DNA from: CAZYBU01 sp964645775
GTDB taxonomy: Bacteria; Spirochaetota; UBA4802; UBA5550
DNA length: 64,000 nt
Assembly: GCA_964645775.1 (NCBI GenBank)
Contig: CAZYBU010000012.1
Coordinates: 1 to 64,000 of the forward strand
Reading direction: 5' to 3'
Both the position numbers and the translations under genes were made by a program. Position 1 is the stretch's first letter; the number at the start of each line of letters is the position of its first letter. The notes under the pieces are model-generated. The model was not told the origin of the DNA and made no database searches. It saw only the letters and a program-made list of their open reading frames with translations. Below are positions 1 through 9,400 of the stretch, piece by piece.

Positions 1-444
1 TTTCGACGATGGTACCTTTCCATAAACTGGTTTTTGCGCCTGCTATGTCGGTTTTCTGCTGCTGGTTTTATCGATGCGTTATTTTCGTTTTGATTTGCGA
101 AGAATAAAATAAATTCCGGGAGTAATGCAAATTAAAAGAAACAACTTTACACTTTTTCCCTTGGAATGAATTTTTCATTTTACGTGGCCGGGGTCCGTCC
201 ATGGACGGCGGCCACTCGTAGCTCGGTCCGGCGCTTTTTTGGACATCCTGTCCGCGCCGGACATTACGGAATCCGTTCCGGGCAGCATCCTTTTTGCTTT
301 GCTATAGTTGCAAAGATTTGCGGCCGAAATTGGTTAGCCTCGCCGGCGTACCCTCCGCGGCGATGGTTATGATTTCCATGGTGTACCTCCTGGCCTGCGG
401 CTGGTTTGTCATTAGAATCCGGCCCTGTATGTGTCCGGTATTAT
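1..444. other. Intergenic left edge with strong hairpins
   Basis: No convincing gene is visible in this stretch. It contains two strong inverted-repeat structures. At 185-214, a perfect 14-nt palindrome (195-208) lies inside outer arms TGGCCG/CGGCCA. At 225-262, the 9-bp arms GTCCGGCGC and GCGCCGGAC enclose a smaller GGACA/TGTCC hairpin. They may be mobile-repeat hairpins, cassette recombination sites or a structured transcript; the sequence alone does not decide. Confidence 0.5.
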
Positions 445-519
445 CGGTCCCATGCTTAAACATGACCTTTAGAAACTGCACCGCACATTGACATGTCCCC
501 CCTTGGGGGATAGAGGGGG
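445..519. repeat. 75-bp direct repeat, copy A
   Basis: Near-identical to 1289-1363, with only two differences over 75 bases. It ends in a C-run/G-run hairpin (CCCCC TT GGGGG) followed by a G-rich tail. The two copies flank the HigBA-type toxin-antitoxin pair, as though that pair were inserted or duplicated as a cassette. Confidence 0.85.
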
Positions 520-558
520 TAACCGCAAACTTTTTCTTCCAGAAACAATTGACAAATG

Positions 559-588
559 TTCACATGTACGCTAACTTGTATATGTGAA
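559..588. promoter_or_regulatory. Inverted repeat, probable toxin-antitoxin operator
   Basis: Arms TTCACATGTA (559-568) and TATATGTGAA (579-588) match as an inverted repeat at 9 of 10 positions. They lie just downstream of a perfect TTGACA (549-554) and run into the GTG start of the toxin gene at 584. Many XRE antitoxins autoregulate by binding such palindromes. Binding by the downstream antitoxin is therefore inferred. Confidence 0.5.
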
Positions 589-934
589 AAGAAATGTAAT
601 ATTCTATAAAACAAAAGATGGGAACTGCCCAGTGGAAAATTATCTCGATTCTCTTCCAGGAAAAGTTGTTCAGAAAATAACCTGGGTTCTTGAAATATTA
701 GAAAATCAAGGAATGCTCCCATCCACATATTTTAAGAAACTTATAAATACTGAAATTTGGGAATGCCGTATTCAACAAGGTTCAAATATTTACAGAATAT
801 TATGCTTCTTTGACAAAGGTTCTGTTATAATCCTTACACATGGATTTATCAAGAAAACACAAAAGACACCTTCTGATGAAATTAAACGAGCAGAAGATTA
901 TAGAAATGATTATATAAACAGGATAAAATTATGA
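584..934 (+). CDS. HigB/RelE-family toxin (phage Gp49-like)
   Basis: A 116-residue basic protein of the HigB/Gp49 branch of the RelE superfamily, whose members are usually ribosome-dependent mRNA interferases. Typical features are the N-terminal VIFYKTKDGNCPVENYLDSL block, the central WECRIQQGSNIYRI strand pair and the FIKKTQKTP segment containing the basic residues used for RNA cleavage. GTG is taken as the start because it follows the operator directly. The stop overlaps the antitoxin start by four bases (ATGA), giving the toxin-first order typical of HigBA. The gene is clearly AT-richer than the core genes to the right, which suggests horizontal acquisition. Family assignment is good; the exact toxin type is inferred. 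Confidence 0.85.
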   Translation: MKRNVIFYKTKDGNCPVENYLDSLPGKVVQKITWVLEILENQGMLPSTYFKKLINTEIWECRIQQGSNIYRILCFFDKGSVIILTHGFIKKTQKTPSDEIKRAEDYRNDYINRIKL

Positions 935-1206
935 GTGATTTAAAAAAATACATAAGCAAGAGAAAAGCAAATGATCCTGAGTTTTTGCAAGGATACGATG
1001 AAGGATTCGAAGAATTCAAGATAGGTTTAATACTAAGACAGGAAAGGGAAAAAAGTGGTTTAACTCAAGAAGAATTAGCAAAAAAAATCAAAACAACAAA
1101 GAGTGCAATTTCCAGAATTGAGAATCATTCAGAAGATATCAAACTGTCAACTTTATTAAAAGTAACAAAAGCATTAGGTAAAAATTTATCAATAAAAATT
1201 CTCTAA
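931..1206 (+). CDS. XRE-family HTH antitoxin (HigA-like)
   Basis: A 91-residue protein with a helix-turn-helix of the Cro/CI type at about residues 30-85. The block LRQEREKSGLTQEELAKKI is followed by TTKSAISRIEN and a LSTLLKVTKALGKNLSI tail. It overlaps the toxin stop by four bases, so the two are translationally coupled. It most likely neutralises the toxin and represses the pair through the inverted repeat at 559-588. Base composition is AT-rich like the toxin gene. Confidence 0.88.
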   Translation: MSDLKKYISKRKANDPEFLQGYDEGFEEFKIGLILRQEREKSGLTQEELAKKIKTTKSAISRIENHSEDIKLSTLLKVTKALGKNLSIKIL

Positions 1207-1256
1207 AAAGGGGTTTTGCCAGCAGACAACAAAGCTTACCTGCGACGTTCGGCTCA

Positions 1257-1289
1257 CCCATCCGCAACGCCGCCTTTTCCTGGCATGAC
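1257..1289 (+). repeat. Fragment duplicating the 5' end of the HNH gene
   Basis: These 33 bases match 2088-2120, the region coding the N-terminus of the HNH nuclease, at 31 of 33 positions. The fragment abuts the second 75-bp repeat at 1289. It looks like the scar of a second HNH-type gene copy or of a recombination event inside the accessory patch. Confidence 0.7.
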
Positions 1290-1363
1290 GGCCCCATGCT
1301 TAAACATGACCTTTAAAAACTGCACCGCACATTGACATGTCCCCCCTTGGGGGATAGAGGGGG
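1289..1363. repeat. 75-bp direct repeat, copy B
   Basis: Second copy of the element at 445-519, lying 844 bp downstream and differing at two positions. Together the copies bracket the HigBA-like pair. A further perfect hairpin follows at 1382-1401 (arms AGGGGTGA and TCACCCCT with a 4-base loop). Confidence 0.85.
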
Positions 1364-1547
1364 GATAAGGGGAACACTCAAAGGGGTGACACTTCACCCC
1401 TGGGGGACAGATGGGACAAAAGAGTGGAAATTCAAGGGCTTCCGCTGCGCTACGATGAAAACGTCATATATTCGCGGAACGGTTGAACGGCAATTGCACA
1501 CTGATAAAAATTAGTTGCCTATGAGTTGAAGATTAATATAATTTTAT

Positions 1548-1736
1548 ATGAAAGTTAAAGAGATAATTAAATTGATAGAAAATGATGGTTGGTACCAGGT
1601 AGCGATGCGAGGTAGTCATAGGCAGTACAAACATCCTGCCAAACACGGACGAGTTACCATAGCTGGAAAACCATCAGATGATCTTCATGCTGGTTCACAA
1701 AACAGCATATTAAAACAGGCGCAATTGAAGGACTAA
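1548..1736 (+). CDS. hicA: HicA-family toxin
   Basis: A 62-residue protein with the small double-stranded-RNA-binding-like fold of HicA mRNA interferases. Visible hallmarks are KEIIKLIENDGW at the start, then RGSHRQYKHP with the catalytic-type histidine, and a C-terminal SILKQAQL segment. HicA is a ribosome-independent mRNA endonuclease held in check by HicB. The hicB start lies four bases after this stop, so the two form one operon. AT-rich relative to the core genes and close to a second toxin-antitoxin pair, as expected for an accessory cassette region. Confidence 0.92.
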   Translation: MKVKEIIKLIENDGWYQVAMRGSHRQYKHPAKHGRVTIAGKPSDDLHAGSQNSILKQAQLKD

Positions 1737-1740
1737 CAAT

Positions 1741-1956
1741 ATGAAAAGATATCTAATTGTAATTGAGAAAGGCGATAATAATTATTCTGCATACTCTCCG
1801 GATCTACCAGGTTGCGTGGCAACAGGTTCTACCGTCGAAGAAACAGAAAAGAATATTTATGAAGCAATTGAATTTCATCTTGAAGGCATGAAAGAAGATA
1901 AATCAATTCTGCCAGAATCATCTGCAATTGCAGAATATATGGCCTTCCGAGCGTAA
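1741..1956 (+). CDS. hicB: HicB-family antitoxin
   Basis: A 71-residue HicB with the partially degraded RNase H-like fold. The strand YLIVIEKGDNNYSAYSPDLP and the motif GCVATGSTVEETEKNI are diagnostic. It lacks a C-terminal DNA-binding extension, so it belongs to the short class; how the operon is autoregulated is not evident. It follows hicA in the same operon and should neutralise it. Confidence 0.92.
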   Translation: MKRYLIVIEKGDNNYSAYSPDLPGCVATGSTVEETEKNIYEAIEFHLEGMKEDKSILPESSAIAEYMAFRA

Positions 1957-2075
1957 CAACAGCCGACGACAGCTGGTATCTGATGGGCTTCGACCTCTAT
2001 TGTCTGGCGCCAACTGCGGGTACCGGTCGAACGTTATCAATAATAAAAAGTTAATAAAACATTAAGGAGCCCGTT

Positions 2076-2996
2076 ACGAACGAACAACCCATCCGCAACA
2101 CCGCCTTTTCCTGGCTTGACACCCTGGTGTTACAGCATGGCGATGTATTGCCCCGAACCATCCTTGAACAGGGATTCCAGTACCATGGAGAACGGATAAC
2201 CGTTATCGGCCCCAAGGGAATATGGAAACCGAAACAGTTTGAGTCAATCCCCCTGTCCATAACAACAACCTATGACGGCCCCTATGACGATTCCTCTAAC
2301 GCGGATGGCCTGTTGCGGTACCGATACCGGGGAACAGACCCGTCCCATCCTGATAATACCGGCCTGAGGCAGGCCATGCAGCACCAGGTGCCTTTGATCT
2401 ATTTTCCCGCGGTTGTAAAAGGAAAGTACCTGGCTGTCTGGCCGGTGTACATCGTGGGTGATAATCCAGATGATCTTACCTTTACAGTTGCAGTGGACGA
2501 TTCCCATTTAATGAATATGCAAACCATCTCTGCCGGGGGTGCATCACTGGTTTCCGATACATCACCGCAGGATTTGGCCCGTAGAGAGTATATTACAGCC
2601 AGTATCAGGCAGCGCCTGCACCAGCGTGGGTTCCGTGAACGAGTTTTGGCGGCGTATAAAGATCATTGTGCTGTATGTCGATTTGGTCACAGGGAACTGT
2701 TAGACGCGGCACATATTATTCCGGACAACGAGCCGGAGGGAGTACCGCTGGTCACCAATGGTCTTTCCCTTTGTTCAATCCATCACGCTGCTTATGATAA
2801 GAACTTTTTAGGAATTAATCCGGATTATACTATTGAAATCCGTCAGGACCTCTTGGAAGAACATGACGGCCCAATATTGAAACATGGTCTCCAGGAACTG
2901 CATAGTCGAAAGATTATACTTCCATCGTCAAAGCATGATCACCCAGATAGGGATTGCCTGGCATGGCGGTATGAAAGGTTCAAGAAGGCTGTCTAA
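2076..2996 (+). CDS. HNH endonuclease, restriction-type, with apparent ACG start
   Basis: The C-terminal half carries an HNH nuclease domain: CAVC, then LDAAHIIP with the metal-binding histidine pair region, NGLSLCSIHHAAYD, and a GINPDY tail, as in putative restriction HNH_2 proteins. The N-terminal half (about 180 residues) is typical of the same family and may sense DNA. Coding similarity extends upstream of the first conventional start, GTG at 2127. The frame stays open to 2076, where AAGGAG sits seven bases before an ACG codon. Either ATG mutated to ACG or translation begins at GTG 2127 with a truncated N-terminus. The gene may therefore be weakly expressed or decaying. Confidence 0.75.
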   Translation, partial: TNEQPIRNTAFSWLDTLVLQHGDVLPRTILEQGFQYHGERITVIGPKGIWKPKQFESIPLSITTTYDGPYDDSSNADGLLRYRYRGTDPSHPDNTGLRQAMQHQVPLIYFPAVVKGKYLAVWPVYIVGDNPDDLTFTVAVDDSHLMNMQTISAGGASLVSDTSPQDLARREYITASIRQRLHQRGFRERVLAAYKDHCAVCRFGHRELLDAAHIIPDNEPEGVPLVTNGLSLCSIHHAAYDKNFLGINPDYTIEIRQDLLEEHDGPILKHGLQELHSRKIILPSSKHDHPDRDCLAWRYERFKKAV

Positions 2997-3094
2997 TGCC
3001 CTCCTTCACCCACCACATTGGTACATCAACCTTGAAATACGGAATCACCATTCCCTAAGACTTCCAGCCTCATCTTCCCCCTATTCCAAAGTAA
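2996..3094 (+). pseudogene. Possible truncated gene coupled to the HNH gene
   Basis: The HNH stop forms a TAATG overlap with an ATG at 2996. That frame runs 20 codons (ending YGITIP) to a TAA at 3056 and then remains protein-like for 11 more codons to a second stop. The coupling suggests that a partner gene once followed the nuclease and has been cut short. The family is not recognised and the call is weak. Confidence 0.25.
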
Positions 3095-3153
3095 CCGTAT
3101 CTTCCCATAAAGGATGACCTGTGCTATCCCTGTTTTGCAAACAGGAGGAAGTT

Positions 3154-3264
3154 ATGGCGCAGAAACGGTACATTAAGAGAGAAGCATAGTGGCAGCCGAA
3201 GGTCAAAGAGTATAGCGGAAGCGGCCTGACCCGGCGGGAATTCTGCAAAAGCAGGCTCGGATGA
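3154..3264 (+). pseudogene. IS66-type accessory protein (TnpA) remnant
   Basis: After a good AGGAGG site, the frame reads MAQKRYIKREA, then a TAG stop at 3187, then WQPKVKEYSGSGLTRREFCK up to a TGA. The W...V..Y..SGL..REFC pattern is the N-terminus of IS66-family TnpA-like proteins. Only about 36 codons survive, with an internal stop and no other IS66 genes, so this is a decayed insertion-sequence fragment. Confidence 0.6.
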
Positions 3265-3478
3265 ATATGATTTTGATGAAAGCCTGACAGCTGTTTCCCT
3301 CTCTTTCTCGAGATCTTCGAGATATTTCAAAACAGTATTCATGAAGTCTGTTCCATATATAACGGGAATCGCGGAATAAAATAAGCATTGAAAAAAAAGA
3401 GAAAACCGTCATGATAGTTTTCTCGTCAAAAAAAGAAAACCAGGGCAAGATGTGTCCACAGATCCCGGGGGAACAGGA
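3265..3478. other. AT-rich intergenic region upstream of the macroglobulin gene
   Basis: No intact gene is seen. On the minus strand, a short frame starting at 3342 (MNTVLKYLEDLEKERE) looks protein-like but runs into the IS66 remnant, so it may be the start of a gene broken by that insertion. The far end holds the hairpin at 3399-3424 described separately. Confidence 0.4.
3391..3424 (-). terminator. Intrinsic terminator reading leftward
   Basis: Perfect 8-bp arms GAGAAAAC (3399-3406) and GTTTTCTC (3417-3424), with a run of eight A on the left, become a hairpin plus eight T on the minus strand. No intact minus-strand gene lies just to the right, so it either blocks antisense transcription from the macroglobulin gene or is left over from a lost gene. 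Confidence 0.55.
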
Positions 3479-6400
3479 ATGCTGGTTAAAGTTTTGAAAA
3501 ACGCAGAAGAACGTATTCGGAAAGCTGTAGAGAAAACGGTCAGAGTCATAAAACATATCCTTCCGGCAGCAGGCTCTCCGAACAAGGGCCTGAAATTTTT
3601 CCACCTGGGTGTTATATCAGCGGTCTTTCTTCTGGCGGTCGGGGTTTTCTCTGAGAACAACCTTCAGCCCAAACTCGGTTCCGTGAAAGAGGCCCCATCC
3701 TACAACGAGAACGAGCTGGTTGTCATACAGTCCACCCCTCAGGGCAGTCTACAGGAGATTTCTCTTTCAAAGGAGATCGTTGTGGTCTTCAACCGTCCCA
3801 TGGTCCCCCTGGGAACCTTCCGTGAACGCTCAACGGCCCCCATCCGGATCGAGCCGGCTGTGAAGGGAACCTATCACTGGCACGGAAGCCGGGTGGCCTC
3901 CTTCCGTCCGGGGAAACAACTGGCCCCAGGGACCCGGTACAAAGTTACCGTTCCCGCCTCGGCAAGGTCCCTGGACGGGAAGAGGCTGGGGAAGGACCAT
4001 GTCTTTACCTTTACAACACCGATGCTCAAGGTCCGCAGCCGCTCTCCCTGGGGAGGTAAGGTAGCCTACGAGCAGGAGTTCCGCCTCTATTTCAACTATC
4101 CTGTATCCCTGGACGAGGCCAGGGACCATATCCGCCTTAATGTTAATAACCGCCTTCATCCCGTCACCATGCGTCACGCCGGTCCGAGGGAAGCGTCCGG
4201 AGACTATCGCATTAAGAAAAATACCTTCAAAAACGTTGTCATCATCAAACCGGCCCGCATCCTTCCGAGAGGCGCGTCCCTTGTTCTCTCCGTCAGCCGG
4301 GGGATGCTTCCTCTGGGAGGAAACATCGGGATGCCGCAGTCAAAAAATTTCCGGTACCAGACCTATGGTCCCCTGACGGCCCGTTTGAAAAGTAAAGCAC
4401 GCTTCTTCCAGCAGGCATACAGCCTGGGCATCCGGTTTAACAACCCGGTTAAGGAAGAAGACGTAAAAAAACATGTTCGCATATCGCCGAATGCGGAGTA
4501 TCTCTATGACAGGAGTTCTGGCCGAACCACTTACCTTGCCATGAGGCGGTGGAACGTGAGGCCGGAGAAAAAATACACTGTAACCATCTCCCCGGCCCTG
4601 ACCGACGCCTACGGGAACCGCATAACCGGCACCCGGACGTTTACTATTGTCACGCCCCGATATCGTCGAAGTATTCACCTTAAATCGGGCGTAAACCACA
4701 TAGAGGCGATCGGTCCCCGCTGGATACCGGTGGACGTGGCCGGAGTGGAGAAGGTGAACATGGAGGTGGGTACTTTTACCCTTATAGATGTCCTGGCCCG
4801 GTCGGCTGACGCCCGTTCCAGCGGCAGGATACCTCTCGACACGGAGAAAACATTCACGTTCGACACCGGCATTTCGCGCCAGAGAAGCGGTCGTGTCGGT
4901 TTCAACCTGGACTCCTACCTGGATGGAAAAGCCGACTGGATCGGTGTTACCGTTGATGATAGAATCGAACGGTACGACGGCAGAGAGGCCCGGTACCGCC
5001 AGACACAGTATATTCAATCCACGGATATGGGCATGGTAACCCGGGCCGGTACCGACGGCTATCACACATGGATCCACTCCCTCTCCACGGGGGAACCGGT
5101 CTCCGGCGCCGTAGTGATAGCCTACTCCGGCAAAGACCGTATCGGTCGGGCAACCACCGATTCACGGGGCTATTGCGGTATCGCCCATGACAGCCACGTG
5201 CAGCAGAAGCATCTTGTCTTCTACGCCGAGAAGGGAGAGGACCGGGTCTTTATTACCGGCCGTGACCATAACGTATCCCTCTGGTCTATCAGTCCCCATT
5301 TCAGGTCCAACGCCCATCTCCCGTCCCTCACGGGCCAGGTGGTCTTTGACCGTCGGCTTTACAGGCCCGGCGAGACAGTCCGCTTCGCCGCGTTTCTCGC
5401 GAGGTGGCAGGATGGTGAACTGCGATCCGGCGGCCGTGACCTGGGACCGATGAAGGTTACTGTCAATAATTCCAGGGGGACGAGCATCTACACCAAAACC
5501 CTTTCGACCACAGACGGCGGGGGAGTGAGCGGAGAGCTTACAATACCTGATGACGCCCCGACGGGCCATTTTACCGTTATCATAACATCAAAAAAACTCG
5601 ATTCCAGGAAAAACGCCGGTGACTCGATCCGGGAGACATTCCAGGTGGAAGAGTTCAAGCCTGTGGAATTCACGGTCTCCTGGAACGATATGCCTGGAAG
5701 CGTCCTTTTGGGAAAGACCCTGAAGGGCGAACTGGAGGGCCGGTACCTCTTTGGAGCCCCAATGCAGAACGCCCGGGCGCGATGGCAGGTAAATCGGAAG
5801 GTCATAAATCCCCGGTACGAGCGGAAGAGAGGCTTCTTCTTCGGAGACGATGATTACGGCGACCGGTGGAAGCCGGCCTCTTTTTCCATGATAAAGCAGG
5901 AAACGGGTGCCCTCGATACCATGGGTCGGATGCAGGTATCCTACCCCCTGGAGAGGGTGAAGCCTGAAGGCTTCGCCTCCCGGGAGCTGAGCCGCAGTTA
6001 TTCGCTTGAGATCGAGGGTCGTGTCACGGACGTGAACGACCGGACCGTAAGCGGCCGTCAACAGGTGAACGTCTACGCGGGAGAGGTCCTTCCCGGCCTG
6101 AAAGTCAGGGACCGGTACCAGAACGTGAAGGAGACCTTCGAGTTCGAGCTGACTTCCGTGAAGAACGATGGGAGCAAAGCGAAGCCGGTGAACGCGGAGG
6201 TAATTATCCACCGGAAAGAGTGGAAAACCATCCAGTCGAAGAGCCCGGGAGGGACCGTTCAGAGAAGAAACGTCCTGGTTCGCAGGGAGGTCCACAACGA
6301 GTCCATTAAACTGTCAGATGAGATCAGGGACTATGAGTATAAAGCTGAGAAACCCGGCTCCTATACCATCACGGTACGGATAAGAGGTTCCATGGCCTAC

Positions 6401-9400
6401 AGCCGTATGAATTTCCACGCATTTGGCGGAGGTTTTATCGGATGGAACTTTCACAATGATGATACCGTGACTCTTGTTCCGGACCGGGATGAGTACTCTC
6501 CCGGGGATACTGCGAAGATACTCATCCAGAGCCCTTTCAGGGAATCGACTGCTGTTGTCACCCTGGAACGGGAGGGGATCCTGTGGCAGAAAAGCTATAA
6601 TCTTATCGGTAACGGCACACCGGTAGAGGTCCCCATCCTTGAAAAGCACGCCCCCAATGTCTACCTGAGTGTCATGCTGGTCCGGCCCCGGACCCGGGGC
6701 GGCCCCGGCACCAGAGGGAATGAAGAGTTGAAAGAAGACCTGGGCCGGCCGAAAATAGCCTTCGGCGTGGTCCGCCTGAACGTCGACCTTTCAAAAAAAA
6801 GGATTCCTCTCGCTCTCTCCACGAACCGAAAGAGTTACGGCCCCGGTGACGATATGGAGATTGAGATCCGGACCGAACCGGGGGCCGAAGTGGTCCTCTC
6901 GGTGGCCGACCGGGGTGTTCTCGACCTCATCAACTACAGATTTTCAGATCCCCTGGGGATCTTCTATAACAGCCGGCCTCATGGCGTATCGGTTTTCGAT
7001 AACCGGCAGTCTCTTATCGAGAGGATGAATTTCGCGAGCAAGGGTAAGGAGCCGGGAGGAAAGGGATGGAAAGAAGCCTCCCGCAACGGCGAGGGCGGCT
7101 TCTCCGAGGATTCCGAGGACGGCATCCGGAAGAACTTTCGCTACACGGCTCACTGGGAAGCCTCCCTTAAGGCCGATTCCCGGGGCAGGGTAAAGGTCCG
7201 TTTCCGTCTCCCCCATAACCTTACCACCTTTCGTATCCAGGCCCTTGCCGCGAAGAAGGGAAGGTATAACAGGGCCACGAAGGAGTTCCAGGTCAGGAAA
7301 CCTCTGGTGGTACGGCCCCTGGCCCCCAGATTTATCCGGCCCGGCGACCGGCTCCAGGTGGGGGCCCTGGTGACCAACCAGACCGATGCTGCCGTTACGC
7401 TTAACGTCTCCATGAAGGCTGAAAAGCTGAACTTCGCGGAAGGCTCATCCCGGAAAATAACCCTCGCCGCCGGTCAGTCCCGGGAGGTGTCATTCCCCGC
7501 GACTCTCAATGTGAAGAGATATATGGCATCCAGGGAGAAGGCCCTGGCACGCCTGAAAAAAAGACCGAAGGGAGGAAAGCTCGACCTTGAGGACATGATT
7601 ATCCGGGCCTCGGGTGTCTCCGGAATCATCCGGGCCGAGCCTGTGGATGGGAACCGCAGTCTCTCCGATAAAATGACGGTATCCTTCCCCGTGGTGGAGA
7701 CCCCTCCCGTGGAGGCCTTTGCCGTGGCAGGCTTTACGAACAGTTCAGAGATGGAAGGCGTAAAGACCCCGGATACGAAGACCGTGCTTGAGGGACTGGG
7801 ATACCTGGAGCTCTCCATGGCATCCACGGCCCTGACCGGTCTTTCCAACGCCTTCGATTTTTATTACAGCAATCCCTATTTTTGTCTGGAGCAGAGGGCA
7901 TCGGCGTTCCTGGTGCGCCTGGCGGCTGGCGACCTGCTGACCGATTTCGATTATGCCCCGCCTCCCGGCAAGGGGTACAACTTTGAGCTTATAGAGAAGC
8001 TCTTTTTGGACGAGCTTACCTCTTTCCAGAACGGGGATGGAGGCTTTCGGCCCTGGAAAGATATGGCCGGCCCCCATTCCTCTCCTTATCTGACCGCCTA
8101 CGTTGTCTATGTACTCCAGGCGGCCCGGGAGAGCCGCGAACTGGGGGGCGCATCGTACAGTATAAACGATCGTGTGTTTGAACGGGCTCTCTCCTATCTT
8201 AAACGATACGTGCAGACCCCGCCGAAGGGATACAGGGGATATATTCACGAGACCCTGAGCCTCATCCATTACGTCCTCTCCCGGGAAGGGGAGAGCAGCT
8301 CATCTATGGAACGGTACCTGTTGGAGAATAGGGAGCACCTTTCCCTCAGGGCGAAGGGCTACCTGGCTCTCTCTATAGCGGATCGCAGAAAGGTATCCGA
8401 CTATAAAACGGATGATGACCTGTCTGAACTGATGCGGGAGTTTAAGAACCGGATGCAGATAACCACGGCCCGCATCAGCTTCGACGAGGACCGGGGCCCT
8501 TTCCGCATGGCCTACTATTCCACCGGTTCCGTGACCGGCGTCATGCTCCGGGCCTTCATGAAACTTGAACCGAAGAATCCTCTCATTCCGAAAATTATTA
8601 ACCAGATAATGACGGATAAGGCCAACCGGTACTGGAATGACAGCCACAGCGCCGGGATTCTCTCCCACGCGCTCTTCCGGTTCCGGCATCTCTATGAAAA
8701 GAACGAACCCGATTTTACCGGCAGAGTGAATCTGGCGAAAAATGAGGTCTTTACCTCCCGGTTCCGGGGACGATCCGATGCGAGGAAGTTCAAACGTATT
8801 TATCTGGACGACCTGAGGGAGATCGCTCCTCCAGGTAAACTCCACCCTATGAGCTTCCGGGCAGACGGCCGGGGCCGCCTCTACTACCGCGCGACCATGG
8901 TCTACTCTCCGGCCATTAATGTCAGAGAACCTCTGGACGAGGGAATCGAGATCCGGAGAGAGTACAAGCCGGTAAAAAATCCGAATGCTGAAACCATGGA
9001 AGCGGGTGTGACAAAAAGCCCCCTCGTTTTTAAGCGGGGAGATGTCTATCTCGTAAGGGTGACGGTAACGGCCCCGAAACCGATCTACAACTTTATCTAC
9101 CGGGACCCCCTCCCTTCCGGGGTGGAGGCAGTCATTACATCCTTTGACACGGAGTCTGCATCTTACAGCCGCTTTGTCCGGGAGAAGGAGAAGGGTTCGG
9201 GAGGATACTACTGGCACTATTCCGCTGAGAGGAAGGAACTCAGGGACGACGTGGCTATTATCACCCAGGACTACCTGTCGCCCGGGGTACACGAATACTT
9301 CTACCTGGTCCGGGCAACGGTCCGGGGCAGGATGCAGCTCCCGCCCGCCGAGGGCTTCGGGATGTACGAACCTTTTATCATGGGACGAACGGGAAGTGCC

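Noticed and set aside
1936..2045. Possible attC recombination site after hicB
   Set aside because: GCGTAAC and CGTTATC loosely resemble attC ends, but the core does not meet the RYYYAAC/GTTRRRY pattern and the arms do not pair well.
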